Source of the DNA: Kineothrix sp. MSJ-39
GTDB lineage: Bacteria; Bacillota; Clostridia; Lachnospirales; Lachnospiraceae
Length of the DNA stretch: 64,000 nt
Assembly: GCF_018917935.1 (NCBI RefSeq)
Contig: NZ_JAHLPN010000006.1
Span: forward strand, 1-64,000
Direction: 5' to 3'
Position numbers and translations under genes: made by a program. A model generated the notes under the pieces. The model was not told where the DNA came from. It searched no databases and saw nothing but the letters and a program-made list of their open reading frames with translations. Positions within the stretch are counted from its first letter, which is position 1, and every line of letters begins with the position of its first letter. This document shows, piece by piece, positions 9,399 to 18,521 of the stretch.

Positions 9399-9437
9399 TC
9401 CTTTATTTGCTTATTTTATTTCCTGTTCCCGATACTA

Positions 9438-10982
9438 TTATTTCTTGAGCAGTAAAGATTTTCCTGTCATTTCTGCCGGTTTTGTCATACCCATTGTCTC
9501 AATCAGAGTCGGTACGATATCAGCCAGACATCCACCTTCTCTCAAAGTATATGCAGGATCATAGTTTACCAGGATAAATGGTACCGGATTTGTTGTATGT
9601 GCTGTAAACGGTGCACCTGTCTCGTAGTCTACAAGCTGCTCGCAGTTACCGTGGTCTGCGCAGATAAACATAGTTCCGTTGACGCTCAGAAGTGCATCTA
9701 CTGCTTTTCCTACACATTCATCTACAGTCTCTACAGCCTTAATTGCTGCTGCTTCCACGCCGGTATGTCCTACCATATCCGGGTTAGCAAAGTTGATGAT
9801 AATCACATCATATTTTTCAGATTTAATTGCAGCACACAGCTTATCACATACTTCGTAGGCGCTCATTTCCGGCTTCAAGTCGTATGTTGCGACATCCTTA
9901 GGAGAATTTACCAAAATTCTGTCTTCTCCTTTATTTGGCTCTTCTACACCACCGTTAAAGAAGAAGGTAACATGTGCATATTTTTCTGTTTCAGCAATTC
10001 TTGCCTGCGTCATATCATTTGCAGCAAGCCATTCGCCGAATGTATTTGTCACTGCGATCTTGTGGAATGCAACATCTTTATTTGGGATTGTCGGATCATA
10101 GTCAGAGAAACATACATATGTCACATCCAGACGTTTTCCTCTCTCAAATCCCTTAAACTCATCATCACAGAAAGCATGTGTGATCTCTCTTGCACGGTCA
10201 GGTCTGAAGTTGATGAATACAATGCTGTCTTTATCCTGAATTGTTGCTACAGGTTTACCGTTTTCTACAACGACTGTCGGTTTTACAAATTCATCTGTCT
10301 CATCCCTGTCATAAGAAGCCTGAATGCCTGCTGTTGCGCTGTCTGCTGTCAAGCCCTCGCCCTTTGTAAGCGCTTTATAAGCCAGCTCTACTCTGTCATA
10401 GTTGTTATCTCTGTCCATTGCATAGTAACGTCCGCATACAGATGCGACCTTACCAACGCCAAGTTTCTTCATTTCTGCTTCAAGCTGCTCTACATAGCCT
10501 TTTCCTGATGCAGGCGGTGTATCACGTCCGTCTAGGAAGCAATGTACATAAACCTTTTTCAGATCAAATTTCTTTGCCATTTCCAGTACGCCATATAAGT
10601 GTGTAATATGGCTGTGTACGCCACCGTCTGATACCAGTCCGTAAATGTGCAATGCACTGTCATTTGCCTTGCAGTTTTCCATAGCTTTTACAAGCGCCGG
10701 ATTTTCAAAGAACGTACCGTCCTGAATTTCTTTCGTAATTCTGGTCAGTTCCTGATATACAATACGTCCTGCGCCCATGTTCAGATGTCCGACTTCTGAG
10801 TTACCCATCTGACCTTCCGGCAGACCAACTGCCATTCCGGATGCATTACCTTTTACAAACGGATAGTCCTTCATCAGTCTGTCCATAACCGGTGTGTTTG
10901 CCTCAGCTACCGCATTATGGTCTTTTCTTTCATTTAAACCGTATCCGTCTAAGATCATCAATACTGTTGTTTTTTTGCTCAT
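9438..10982 (-). CDS. gpmI: 2,3-bisphosphoglycerate-independent phosphoglycerate mutase
   Basis: 514 aa, usual length. It interconverts 3- and 2-phosphoglycerate in glycolysis and is an alkaline-phosphatase superfamily enzyme needing Mn2+. The metal site begins LMILDGYGL (Asp near 12), the phospho-accepting serine lies in GNSEVGHLNMGAGR (Ser about 62), and other metal ligands are in NFANPDMVGHTG and CADHGNCE. The start is preceded by AAAGGAGATAAATC. It has its own promoter and terminator, so it is a single-gene unit near, but not inside, the gap-pgk-tpiA cluster. Confidence 0.97.
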   Translation of the reverse strand: MSKKTTVLMILDGYGLNERKDHNAVAEANTPVMDRLMKDYPFVKGNASGMAVGLPEGQMGNSEVGHLNMGAGRIVYQELTRITKEIQDGTFFENPALVKAMENCKANDSALHIYGLVSDGGVHSHITHLYGVLEMAKKFDLKKVYVHCFLDGRDTPPASGKGYVEQLEAEMKKLGVGKVASVCGRYYAMDRDNNYDRVELAYKALTKGEGLTADSATAGIQASYDRDETDEFVKPTVVVENGKPVATIQDKDSIVFINFRPDRAREITHAFCDDEFKGFERGKRLDVTYVCFSDYDPTIPNKDVAFHKIAVTNTFGEWLAANDMTQARIAETEKYAHVTFFFNGGVEEPNKGEDRILVNSPKDVATYDLKPEMSAYEVCDKLCAAIKSEKYDVIIINFANPDMVGHTGVEAAAIKAVETVDECVGKAVDALLSVNGTMFICADHGNCEQLVDYETGAPFTAHTTNPVPFILVNYDPAYTLREGGCLADIVPTLIETMGMTKPAEMTGKSLLLKK

Positions 10983-11026
10983 GATTTATCTCCTTTTTCT
11001 TTATTCCGTTTCCATCTTGCGAAATT

Positions 11027-11055
11027 AGTATACACGTTCCGCGCCTGTTTTTCAA
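11027..11055 (-). promoter_or_regulatory. gpmI promoter
   Basis: Minus-strand TTGAAA, 17-bp spacer, TATACT, 44 bp upstream of the gpmI start codon, just beyond the terminator of the preceding gene. Confidence 0.7.
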
Positions 11056-11065
11056 GATTACAGAA

Positions 11066-11098
11066 CGAAAAAGACAGGATATACAGCTGTATATCCTG
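11066..11098 (-). terminator. Terminator after the Fn3 protein gene
   Basis: Self-complementary 24-bp stretch (11075-11098, CAGGATATACAG and its complement) followed on the minus strand by TCTTTTTCGTT. Confidence 0.82.
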
Positions 11099-11114
11099 CC
11101 TTCATTCATTTACA

Positions 11115-12374
11115 TTAATCTGTTGTAACAGAATCACTATATTTCTGGATGTATACATAAATATCATTCTGCTCATCCAGTTTTGTGGAATTTCTCTTCT
11201 TTCCGCCAATGGAAATACTGTTGGCTTTTACATAGAAGTAATAATCTTTATATGTACTTAACTTCTTTACAGTGTAAGAGGCTTTCTTTGTTGTGGCAAC
11301 TTTTTTGAATTTGCCGCCTTCTTTTGTTGCTCTGTATACTGTATAGTTCTTAGCGCCCGGTACCTTTGTCCAGCTCAGCTTTACTGCTGTATCAGAAACC
11401 TTGGTTGCAGAAACATTTGCCTGCGGGATGGCATATGCCAGATCAGACCATGCACCATACTGTTTCTCACCGTTCATAAATGTATAAGTACGGATACGAT
11501 ACTGGAATGGTGTATTCTTCACTGCTTTTAAGATAAATGTCTTGGATTTTGCGCGTCTGCCATAAATATTGTATATCTTTGCCAGCTTATTATCTGCTTT
11601 ATAGATTTCAATCTGATAACCATTTTCATATTTTGCTGTATTGTTCCACTGAAGTGTCACAATATTGGATTTAACATCCCATGACGCAAGCTTCAGTCCC
11701 GTCACTGCAGGTGCTGTTGTCAGCACACGTGGATTTTCAACACAATTTTCAGAAGCGTAAAATGATGTTGTCACCTGTCTGATCGGGTATACTGCAAGAT
11801 AATATGCAGAATCTGCTGTAAGGCCTGTCAGTTTTACAGAAGTTGTCTTAACAACCTGAATATCCTTTGCTGTTGCCTGTGTAGCACCAAAGCGGATCAG
11901 ATATCCTGTTGCGCCCGTGCTTGCTGCCCATGAAATTGTTGCTGATGTGTTGTCTGCAGCAACCTGTGTCATTGTTGCCGGTGCTTTCGGTGCTGTTGCA
12001 ACCGTCGCTACGACTGCCTCACTGTACTTTGTACCATCAAATGCTCTGATCTTGACATAATATGTACTTCCTGCCGTCCAGTTTGTGCCAGCAAGATTTA
12101 CAAATGTATCCTTACCACCATTTCCTGTCAAAGATTCTCCTGTATATGTCTTATTATCTGATGAATAAGAATATACATATGCAGTTGCACCGGATACTGC
12201 TGACCACGCAACTCTTACTGCTGTTTCAGTAGAAACTGTCTGCTTTGCATCTTTCGGTGCTGCCAGAACTGTTACTGCCGCATCAGCCTTTACTGATGGA
12301 AACAGCATCAGTGACATCGCCAGAACAGCTGCAAATGCCACCATAGCTTTCTTGATTTTGATCATTTTGTTCAT
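11115..12374 (-). CDS. Secreted fibronectin type III repeat protein
   Basis: 419 aa. A typical Sec signal peptide (about 1-32, cleaved after VKADA) is followed by about four fibronectin type III-like modules (roughly 35-130, 131-215, 216-315 and 316-405). Recognisable strands are VRVAWSAVSGATAYVYSYS, ATISWAASTGATGYLIRFG, IVTLQWNNT..YENGYQIEIY and AVKLSWTKVPGAKNYTVYR. There is no catalytic domain, sortase motif or C-terminal membrane helix, so it is predicted to be released or loosely wall-bound, perhaps through an unseen adhesive function. The start has AAGGAGGGATTTTAG upstream. It lies between tpiA and gpmI but is insulated by terminators on both sides. Confidence 0.85.
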   Translation of the reverse strand: MNKMIKIKKAMVAFAAVLAMSLMLFPSVKADAAVTVLAAPKDAKQTVSTETAVRVAWSAVSGATAYVYSYSSDNKTYTGESLTGNGGKDTFVNLAGTNWTAGSTYYVKIRAFDGTKYSEAVVATVATAPKAPATMTQVAADNTSATISWAASTGATGYLIRFGATQATAKDIQVVKTTSVKLTGLTADSAYYLAVYPIRQVTTSFYASENCVENPRVLTTAPAVTGLKLASWDVKSNIVTLQWNNTAKYENGYQIEIYKADNKLAKIYNIYGRRAKSKTFILKAVKNTPFQYRIRTYTFMNGEKQYGAWSDLAYAIPQANVSATKVSDTAVKLSWTKVPGAKNYTVYRATKEGGKFKKVATTKKASYTVKKLSTYKDYYFYVKANSISIGGKKRNSTKLDEQNDIYVYIQKYSDSVTTD

Positions 12375-12522
12375 CTAAAATCCCTCCTTGTCTATTTGAA
12401 CATTACATCCTGTCCATGTCTATATTTTACTCTAAAACAGCAAATATAAAAAGAGAATTTCGTCGAAAGATTCTTAATCTTTTCTTAAGCGGCTAATGCC
12501 CCATCTGATGTTTCAAACAACA

Positions 12523-12563
12523 GGAAAAGCTATCCGGGCTGCACATTGCAGACCAGATAGCCT
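12523..12563 (-). terminator. Probable terminator after tpiA
   Basis: Stem GGCTATC pairing with GATAGC(T) on the minus strand, with an inner CTGCA/TGCAG helix, followed by TTTTCCTGTTG. The T tract is short, so efficiency is uncertain. Confidence 0.6.
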
Positions 12564-12614
12564 TTCAGAATTTACATTATTTCAGTCACTTAATCATCTT
12601 ATGAGCAGACGGGA

Positions 12615-13361
12615 TTAAGCGTTTACAATCTTACCGAAATCCGGCTTTAATGCAGCGCCACCGATTAAGCCGCCATCAATGTCATCTTTGGAAAGAAGCT
12701 CAGCTGCGTTGCCTGCATTCATAGATCCGCCGTACTGGATACGAACAGCTTCTGCTGTATCTGTATCGTACATTTCAGCGATAACCTCACGAATCATCTT
12801 ACATACTTCCTGTGCCTGATCAGCAGTAGCTGTTTCACCTGTACCGATAGCCCAGATTGGCTCGTAAGCGATAACCAGTTCTTTTACCTGATCTGCTGTT
12901 ACGTCTGTCAGATCCCATTTGATCTGTCTTGCGATCCACTCTTTGTATGTGCCTGCTTTACGAAGTGCAAGAGACTCACCACAGCAAAGGATTGGCTTCA
13001 GACCTGCTGCGAAAGCTTTCTTTACTTTCTGGTTGATCAGGATATCGTTCTCACCGAAGATATCTCTTCTCTCGGAGTGACCGATGATGATGTATTCAAC
13101 ACCGGCATCTTTTAACATAGGAGCGGAAATTTCTCCTGTGAAAGCACCCTTGTCTTCGATGTAGAAGTTCTCAGCACCAAGTTTTACGTTGGAACCTTTG
13201 ATAGCTTCTGCTACTGGTACGATATCAATTGCAGGTACACAGTAAACAACATCTACTGCATCGTTTACTACGAGATCCTTTAATGTGTTAACTAATTCTA
13301 CTGCCTGGCTTGGAGTCATGTTCATTTTCCAGTTGCCGGCGATAATTCTTCTTCTTGCCAT
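12615..13361 (-). CDS. tpiA: Triosephosphate isomerase
   Basis: 248 aa TIM barrel. It interconverts dihydroxyacetone phosphate and glyceraldehyde 3-phosphate. Catalytic residues are visible: Asn/Lys in AGNWKMN, His in IIGHSERR, and Glu in [13 protein letters not shown], with the phosphate-binding loop GGSMNAGNA near the C-terminus. The start has TTAAGGAGAATATAAAA upstream. It is 26 bp downstream of pgk and surely co-transcribed with it. Confidence 0.98.
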   Translation of the reverse strand: MARRRIIAGNWKMNMTPSQAVELVNTLKDLVVNDAVDVVYCVPAIDIVPVAEAIKGSNVKLGAENFYIEDKGAFTGEISAPMLKDAGVEYIIIGHSERRDIFGENDILINQKVKKAFAAGLKPILCCGESLALRKAGTYKEWIARQIKWDLTDVTADQVKELVIAYEPIWAIGTGETATADQAQEVCKMIREVIAEMYDTDTAEAVRIQYGGSMNAGNAAELLSKDDIDGGLIGGAALKPDFGKIVNA

Positions 13362-13387
13362 TTTTATATTCTCCTTAAATATTTTAA

Positions 13388-14623
13388 TTATTCTTTGTCA
13401 TCTGCAGCGTATACGCCCGGAAGCTCTTTACCCTCTAAGAATTCCAGAGAAGCTCCACCACCTGTTGAGATGTGGCTCATCTTATCTGCAAAGCCTAACT
13501 GATTTACTGCTGCTGCGGAATCACCACCACCGATGATTGTTGTAGCATCTGTTTCAGCTAATGCTTTAGCAACTGCGATTGTACCTTTTGCAAGTGTAGG
13601 GTTTTCGAATACACCCATCGGTCCGTTCCAAACAACTGTCTTAGCAGATTTTACTGCATCTGCATAAAGTTCTGCTGTCTTTGTACCGATATCAAGACCT
13701 TCCATATCAGCAGGGATCTTGTCAGCGTCTACAACCTGAACTTCGATCTCAGCATCGATTGGGTTAGGGAATTCTTTTGCTACTGTTGTATCGATAGGAA
13801 GAAGAAGCTTCTTACCAGCCTTCTCAGCCTTCTCCATCATTTCTTTACAATATTCGATCTTCTCATCATCTACTAATGATTTACCGATTTCATATCCTTT
13901 TGCTTTTAAGAATGTGAATGCCATACCACCACCGATGATCAGTGTGTCACACTTCTCGATCAGGTTGTTGATAACGTTCAGCTTATCTGCAACCTTAGCA
14001 CCACCGAGGATTGCTACGAATGGTCTTACAGGATTTTCTACTGCATTGCCAAGGAAGTCGATTTCCTTCTGCATCAGATAACCAACTGCGTTTACGCCGC
14101 CTTTTTCAGAAATATACTTTGTAACAACTGCTACAGAAGCATGTGCTCTGTGTGCAGAACCGAATGCGTCACATACATAGATGTCAGCAAGATCAGCAAG
14201 TTCTTTTGCGAATGCTTCGCCGGCTTCCTGTGGCTTTGTTTCTTCTTTTCCACGGAAACGTGTATTCTGCAGAAGAACTACATCGCCATCCTGCATAGCT
14301 GCTACTGCATCTGTAGCTGCCTGTCCTGTTACATTGTAATCTGCTACGAATGTAACTTTCTTGCCAAGTTTTTCAGATAATCTTTCAGCAACCGGTGCTA
14401 AAGACTCGCCTTCGTTAGGACCGTTTTTTACTTTGCCAAGGTGAGAGCAAAGAATAACCTTTGCGCCATCATTGATCAGTTTGTTGATTGTAGGAAGAGC
14501 TGCTACGATACGTGTTTCATCTGTGATCTTTCCATCTTTTAAAGGTACATTGAAGTCACATCTTACGAGTACTCTTTTTCCTTTTGCGTCAATGTCATCG
14601 ACTGTTTTTTTGTTTAATGCCAT
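13388..14623 (-). CDS. pgk: Phosphoglycerate kinase
   Basis: 411 aa, within the family range. It transfers the acyl phosphate of 1,3-bisphosphoglycerate to ADP. The N-terminal substrate domain shows [11 protein letters not shown] and SHLGKVK; the C-terminal nucleotide domain shows [18 protein letters not shown] and GGGDSAAAV. The start is preceded by GGGAGGCAATTAAAA. It lies between gap (upstream, separated by a terminator) and tpiA (26 bp downstream). Confidence 0.98.
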   Translation of the reverse strand: MALNKKTVDDIDAKGKRVLVRCDFNVPLKDGKITDETRIVAALPTINKLINDGAKVILCSHLGKVKNGPNEGESLAPVAERLSEKLGKKVTFVADYNVTGQAATDAVAAMQDGDVVLLQNTRFRGKEETKPQEAGEAFAKELADLADIYVCDAFGSAHRAHASVAVVTKYISEKGGVNAVGYLMQKEIDFLGNAVENPVRPFVAILGGAKVADKLNVINNLIEKCDTLIIGGGMAFTFLKAKGYEIGKSLVDDEKIEYCKEMMEKAEKAGKKLLLPIDTTVAKEFPNPIDAEIEVQVVDADKIPADMEGLDIGTKTAELYADAVKSAKTVVWNGPMGVFENPTLAKGTIAVAKALAETDATTIIGGGDSAAAVNQLGFADKMSHISTGGGASLEFLEGKELPGVYAADDKE

Positions 14624-14680
14624 TTTTAATTGCCTCCCATTTTGATTTTACAGAAAATTCCGCAGAATCTTCTATGATAT

Positions 14681-14714
14681 AAAAAAGGGTCCGGTCCATA
14701 AGACCGGACCCTTT
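14681..14714 (-). terminator. Terminator between gap and pgk
   Basis: Perfect GC-rich 12-bp stem (14685-14696 with 14702-14713) followed on the minus strand by TTTTTTATA. With only about 60 bp to pgk, it should attenuate rather than fully separate expression of gap from pgk-tpiA. Confidence 0.88.
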
Positions 14715-14742
14715 AAGGTCTTTACTGCTCGTCCACTAAATC

Positions 14743-15768
14743 TTATAATTCAGCGAAGTATTTGATTGTACGAACCATCTGAGATGTGTAAGAGTTCTCA
14801 TTGTCATACCAAGAAACAACTTCTACCTGAGTCTTTCCATCTGGTAATGGAGAAACCATTGTCTGAGTTGCATCGAATAAAGAACCAAATCTCATACCAA
14901 CGATATCTGAAGAAACGATTTCTTCTTCGTTGTATCCGAATGACTCTGTAGCCTGAGCTTTCATAGCTGCGTTAACTTCTTCTTTTGTTACAGCCTTGTC
15001 AACTACTGCGAATAACAGTGTTGTAGATCCTGTAGGGGTAGGAACACGCTGAGCAGCGCCGATTAACTTACCGTTTAATTCAGGAATAACTAAGCCGATT
15101 GCTTTAGCAGCACCTGTTGAGTTAGGAACGATATTAACAGCACCTGCACGAGATCTTCTTAAATCGCCTTTTCTCTGTGGTCCGTCAAGAATCATCTGAT
15201 CACCTGTGTAAGCATGGATTGTGCACATGATACCAGATTCGATCGGAGCTAAGTCGTTTAATGCTTTAGCCATAGGAGCTAAGCAGTTTGTTGTACAAGA
15301 AGCTGCAGAAATGATTGTATCTTCTTTTGTTAATGTTTCATGGTTTACATTGTAAACGATTGTAGGAAGGTCGTTTCCTGCTGGAGCAGAGATAACAACT
15401 TTCTTAGCACCCGCATTGATATGAGCCTGTGCTTTTGCTTTAGATGTATAGAAACCTGAGCACTCTAATACTACGTCTACTCCGATTTCACCCCAAGGGC
15501 AGTTATTTGCGTCTGGCTCTTTGTAGATCTTGATTGTCTTGCCTTTAACAGTGATTGTACCAGCTTCGTCATCAGCTGTAACCTGATCTTCTTCACCAAG
15601 AGCTACATATCTACCCTGTGAAGAGTCATATTTTAATAAGTGTGCTAACATCTTTGGAGATGTTAAGTCGTTGATTGCAACTACTTCATAACCTTCTGCA
15701 CCAAACATCTGTCTGAATGCAAGACGACCGATACGGCCAAAACCATTGATTGCTACTTTTACTGCCAT
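14743..15768 (-). CDS. gap: Glyceraldehyde-3-phosphate dehydrogenase
   Basis: 341 aa. NAD-dependent oxidation of glyceraldehyde 3-phosphate. The Rossmann motif [13 protein letters not shown] opens the protein; the catalytic Cys is in [12 protein letters not shown] and the His in [11 protein letters not shown]. The start has TAGGAGGAATCTAAA upstream and a strong promoter at 15852-15880. Codon use looks optimised (many GTA/GCA/AAA-type preferred codons), as expected of a highly expressed glycolytic gene. First gene of gap-pgk-tpiA. Confidence 0.98.
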   Translation of the reverse strand: MAVKVAINGFGRIGRLAFRQMFGAEGYEVVAINDLTSPKMLAHLLKYDSSQGRYVALGEEDQVTADDEAGTITVKGKTIKIYKEPDANNCPWGEIGVDVVLECSGFYTSKAKAQAHINAGAKKVVISAPAGNDLPTIVYNVNHETLTKEDTIISAASCTTNCLAPMAKALNDLAPIESGIMCTIHAYTGDQMILDGPQRKGDLRRSRAGAVNIVPNSTGAAKAIGLVIPELNGKLIGAAQRVPTPTGSTTLLFAVVDKAVTKEEVNAAMKAQATESFGYNEEEIVSSDIVGMRFGSLFDATQTMVSPLPDGKTQVEVVSWYDNENSYTSQMVRTIKYFAEL

Positions 15769-15851
15769 TTTAGATTCCTCCTAAAAATGAAATTTTTATA
15801 TTATTCTATCAATTCCATGTATGAAATTGATAAAATTTTGTCAGCGAATTT

Positions 15852-15880
15852 ATTGTAACCAATTTGTCCTTAAAATGCAA
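15852..15880 (-). promoter_or_regulatory. gap promoter
   Basis: Minus-strand TTGCAT, 17-bp spacer, TACAAT. It lies 84 bp upstream of the gap start and leaves an AT-rich leader of about 75 nt, in which I see no clear structure. Confidence 0.75.
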
Positions 15881-15961
15881 GTCAGATTTTGAAATTTATT
15901 TGGATTTGACTGTTTTTTTACCGTTTTTCAAAATTTTTACATAGTTAACCGCAATTATCAA

Positions 15962-15990
15962 TTGCACTTCTTATGCGAAATCATTAAAAT
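15962..15990 (+). promoter_or_regulatory. Promoter of the PHP phosphatase gene
   Basis: Plus-strand TTGCAC, 17-bp spacer, TAAAAT, 54 bp upstream of the start. It is divergent from the gap promoter, with about 80 bp between the two -35 boxes. Confidence 0.65.
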
Positions 15991-16044
15991 GGAACTGCAA
16001 AACGGAATAGAATAATGTTCTTATCATAAAGGAGGTTATACCCT

Positions 16045-16875
16045 ATGGCAATTTACGCAGATATGCATGTCCATACGACTTTTTCCAGCGACGGGAAAGG
16101 CAGTATGGAGGAAATGATACAGAAAGCCCTCTCTCTGGGGCTCAGACACATCTGTTTTACAGAACACAATGACTTTGATTATCCGCGTCATGCGGGAGAT
16201 CCCGAAAATATATTTCTTTTAAATGTGGATTCTTATTTATACGAACTTTTGACGAAACGTGAGAAGTACGGTGACAGGATCAAAATCCTGTTCGGGATCG
16301 AGCTTGGTGTCGACCCGGCGATCGTCCAGAAAAATAACGAACTCAGTCATGCGCATGATTTTGATTTTATCATTGCCTCTTCCCATGTATGCCACGGAAA
16401 AGATCCGTATTATCCTGATTTTTATGAAGGAAGAAGTGAAAAAGAGGCTTATCGGGAATATTTTGAATCAGAGCTTGAAAATGTACAGAAATTTTCCAAT
16501 TTTGATGTGTACGGGCATCTGGATTACGTCGTTCGCTACGGTCCTACCCAAAACCAAAACTACCATTATGCAGATTACGCCGAGATCATCGATGAGATCT
16601 TACTGTTCCTGATCAAAAATGATAAAGGACTTGAGGTCAATACCGGCGGTTTCCGCTGTGGTATCGGCTCTACCAATCCCTGCATCGATATCATAAAAAG
16701 ATATCATGAGCTGGGTGGCAAGGTCATTACGATCGGTTCCGACGCGCATGAGCCGAAATATCTGACCGATCAGTTTTCTGCCACCTGTCAGATGCTGCAG
16801 GAGATCGGATTTAAATATTATGCGGTTTACGAAAAAAGACAGCCGGAATATTTTAAACTGGACACGCTCCTATGA
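16045..16875 (+). CDS. PHP-family phosphatase, histidinol-phosphatase HisJ/HisK-like
   Basis: 276 aa. Metal-dependent phosphoesterase of the PHP superfamily, closest in pattern to histidinol-phosphate phosphatase of Firmicutes. Metal ligands are visible in YADMHVHTTFSSDG (residues 4-17), FTEHNDF, GIELGVDP, SSHVCHG, GHLDYVVRYG and the C-terminal GSDAHEP. AAAGGAGGTTATACCCT precedes the start. No other his gene is nearby, so the substrate could also be another sugar or amino-alcohol phosphate. Its last 23 bases overlap the end of convergent mnmA. Confidence 0.85.
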   Translation: MAIYADMHVHTTFSSDGKGSMEEMIQKALSLGLRHICFTEHNDFDYPRHAGDPENIFLLNVDSYLYELLTKREKYGDRIKILFGIELGVDPAIVQKNNELSHAHDFDFIIASSHVCHGKDPYYPDFYEGRSEKEAYREYFESELENVQKFSNFDVYGHLDYVVRYGPTQNQNYHYADYAEIIDEILLFLIKNDKGLEVNTGGFRCGIGSTNPCIDIIKRYHELGGKVITIGSDAHEPKYLTDQFSATCQMLQEIGFKYYAVYEKRQPEYFKLDTLL

Positions 16876-17944
16876 TCGTTCCACCGCCAAGCACATATTC
16901 TCCGTCATAAAATACGACTGCCTGTCCCGGTGTGATCGCCCGGACAGGTTCGTCAAAGATGACGCGGATCTGATCTTCTCCGCTCTTTTCTATCGTGCAG
17001 GCTGCTCCCTGATGCGCATAGCGCACCTTGGCGGTGCAGCGGCGCGGCGCGGGCAGATCTTCCATGCCCATATAGTTGATCTTATTGCAAAGCAGCGCAC
17101 GGGCAAACACATCTGTGCTTTCTCCTATGACTACTTCATTGGTATCGGGTCTGATCTCTGTCACAAAGATCGGATGTCCCATGGCAAGTCCCAGACCTTT
17201 TCTCTGTCCCACCGTATAATGTGTGATCCCCTTATGGGTTCCTAAAATCTTACCGTCTGTTGATACAAAATTACCCGGTCCCGGAATCTTATCCGGTACT
17301 TCCCGTTCCAGAAAGCTGCCATAATCTCCGTCCGGTACAAAACAGATATCCTGGCTGTCCGGCTTATTGGCGATCGGCAAATCCTGCTGTCTTGCGATCT
17401 CCCGGATCTGATCCTTCGTATAAGAGCCGACCGGCAGAAGTGTATGGGAAAGCTGCTCCTGTGTCAGATTATAAAGTGCGTAGGTCTGATCCTTTGTTGC
17501 CGTCACAGAGTTGCGGATGGCAAACCTGCCGTTCTCCAGCTTATCGATCCGCGCATAATGTCCTGTTGCTATGTAGTCTGCACCCAGACCGATACAGCGG
17601 TTTAACAGAGCTTCCCACTTTACATACCGGTTGCAGGCAATGCACGGGTTCGGCGTTCTGCCCGCCAGATATTCCGCTGTGAAGTAATCGATCACATCTT
17701 TCTGAAATTCCTGCTTGAAATTCAGCACATAATAAGGAATCCCTATTTTCTGCGCAACGCGTCTTGCATCATCAACCGCAGAAAGCCCGCAGCATCCGCC
17801 GTTTTCCGATACTGTTTCCGTATCTTCATCCTGCCAGATCTGCATCGTGACTCCCATCACATCATAGCCCTGTTCTTTTAACAAATATGCTGCCACGGAG
17901 GAATCAACACCTCCCGACATACCTACTACTACCTTTTTTCCCAT
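16853..17944 (-). CDS. mnmA: tRNA-specific 2-thiouridylase MnmA
   Basis: 363 aa from the chosen start. ATP-dependent thiolation of U34 in tRNAs for Lys, Glu and Gln, using sulfur relayed from a cysteine desulfurase. The PP-loop GMSGGVDSSVAAYLL is at about 7-21; the two reactive cysteines are in NPCIACN and SQDICF. The ATG at 17944 follows TAGGAAGAGAT; an upstream in-frame start would add 17 unconserved residues. It lies directly after nifS and nifU on the same strand, which supplies the sulfur donor and argues for one operon. Confidence 0.96.
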   Translation of the reverse strand: MGKKVVVGMSGGVDSSVAAYLLKEQGYDVMGVTMQIWQDEDTETVSENGGCCGLSAVDDARRVAQKIGIPYYVLNFKQEFQKDVIDYFTAEYLAGRTPNPCIACNRYVKWEALLNRCIGLGADYIATGHYARIDKLENGRFAIRNSVTATKDQTYALYNLTQEQLSHTLLPVGSYTKDQIREIARQQDLPIANKPDSQDICFVPDGDYGSFLEREVPDKIPGPGNFVSTDGKILGTHKGITHYTVGQRKGLGLAMGHPIFVTEIRPDTNEVVIGESTDVFARALLCNKINYMGMEDLPAPRRCTAKVRYAHQGAACTIEKSGEDQIRVIFDEPVRAITPGQAVVFYDGEYVLGGGTIIGACPV

Positions 17945-17995
17945 ATCTCTTCCTATAAAACCTGTGTCATTCTTTTCACACCGATAGACCGGCAA

Positions 17996-18433
17996 TTAAT
18001 ATTCGTCTTCTTCCTCGCCCTCACTGATATCGTTCTTAGGCTTGGAAAGGCCTTCTATCTTGATATGATTTTTCTCTGCATAATCCCAGAGTGCTGCATG
18101 GATGGCTTCCTCTGCCAGCAGGGAACAGTGCACCTTTACAGGCGGCAGTCCGTCAAGCGCTTCCATAACGGCTTTGTTGGTCACTTCGAGTGCCTGCTGG
18201 ATCGTCTTACCCTTTACAAGCTCTGTTGCCATGGAGCTCGTAGCCACTGCTGCACCACAGCCGAATGTCTTAAATTTACAATCCTGGATGATGCCATTGT
18301 CATCAATATCCAGATACATACGCATAATGTCGCCGCACTTTGCATTACCGACGGTTCCGACACCGCTTGCGTTTTCTATTTCTCCTACATTTCGTGGATT
18401 CTGAAAATGATCCATTACCTTTTCACTGTACAT
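17996..18433 (-). CDS. nifU: Fe-S cluster assembly scaffold NifU/IscU
   Basis: 145 aa. Scaffold on which [Fe-S] clusters are built from NifS sulfur. It has the three conserved cysteines of the IscU fold (GNAKCGD, FGCGAAVATSS, VHCSLLAEEAI) and the active-site Asp next to the first Cys. It is the short form without the NifU C-terminal domain, and has a poly-acidic tail (EGEEEDEY). The start is taken at MYSEKVMDHFQNP, preceded by AAGGAGAATACT; an upstream TTG frame adds eight unlikely residues. It sits between nifS and mnmA. Confidence 0.95.
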   Translation of the reverse strand: MYSEKVMDHFQNPRNVGEIENASGVGTVGNAKCGDIMRMYLDIDDNGIIQDCKFKTFGCGAAVATSSMATELVKGKTIQQALEVTNKAVMEALDGLPPVKVHCSLLAEEAIHAALWDYAEKNHIKIEGLSKPKNDISEGEEEDEY

Positions 18434-18521
18434 AGTATTCTCCTTGTAACTCTTCAATCTATATTTCTTTTTCTGTCTATATCTCTTTTCTCTGTATTCC
18501 TTTATATTAGTTAGCCAATGC

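Noticed and set aside
9597-10508. 303-codon plus-strand open frame
   Set aside because: Antisense shadow of gpmI with abnormal Cys-rich composition; the minus-strand gene has all catalytic motifs.
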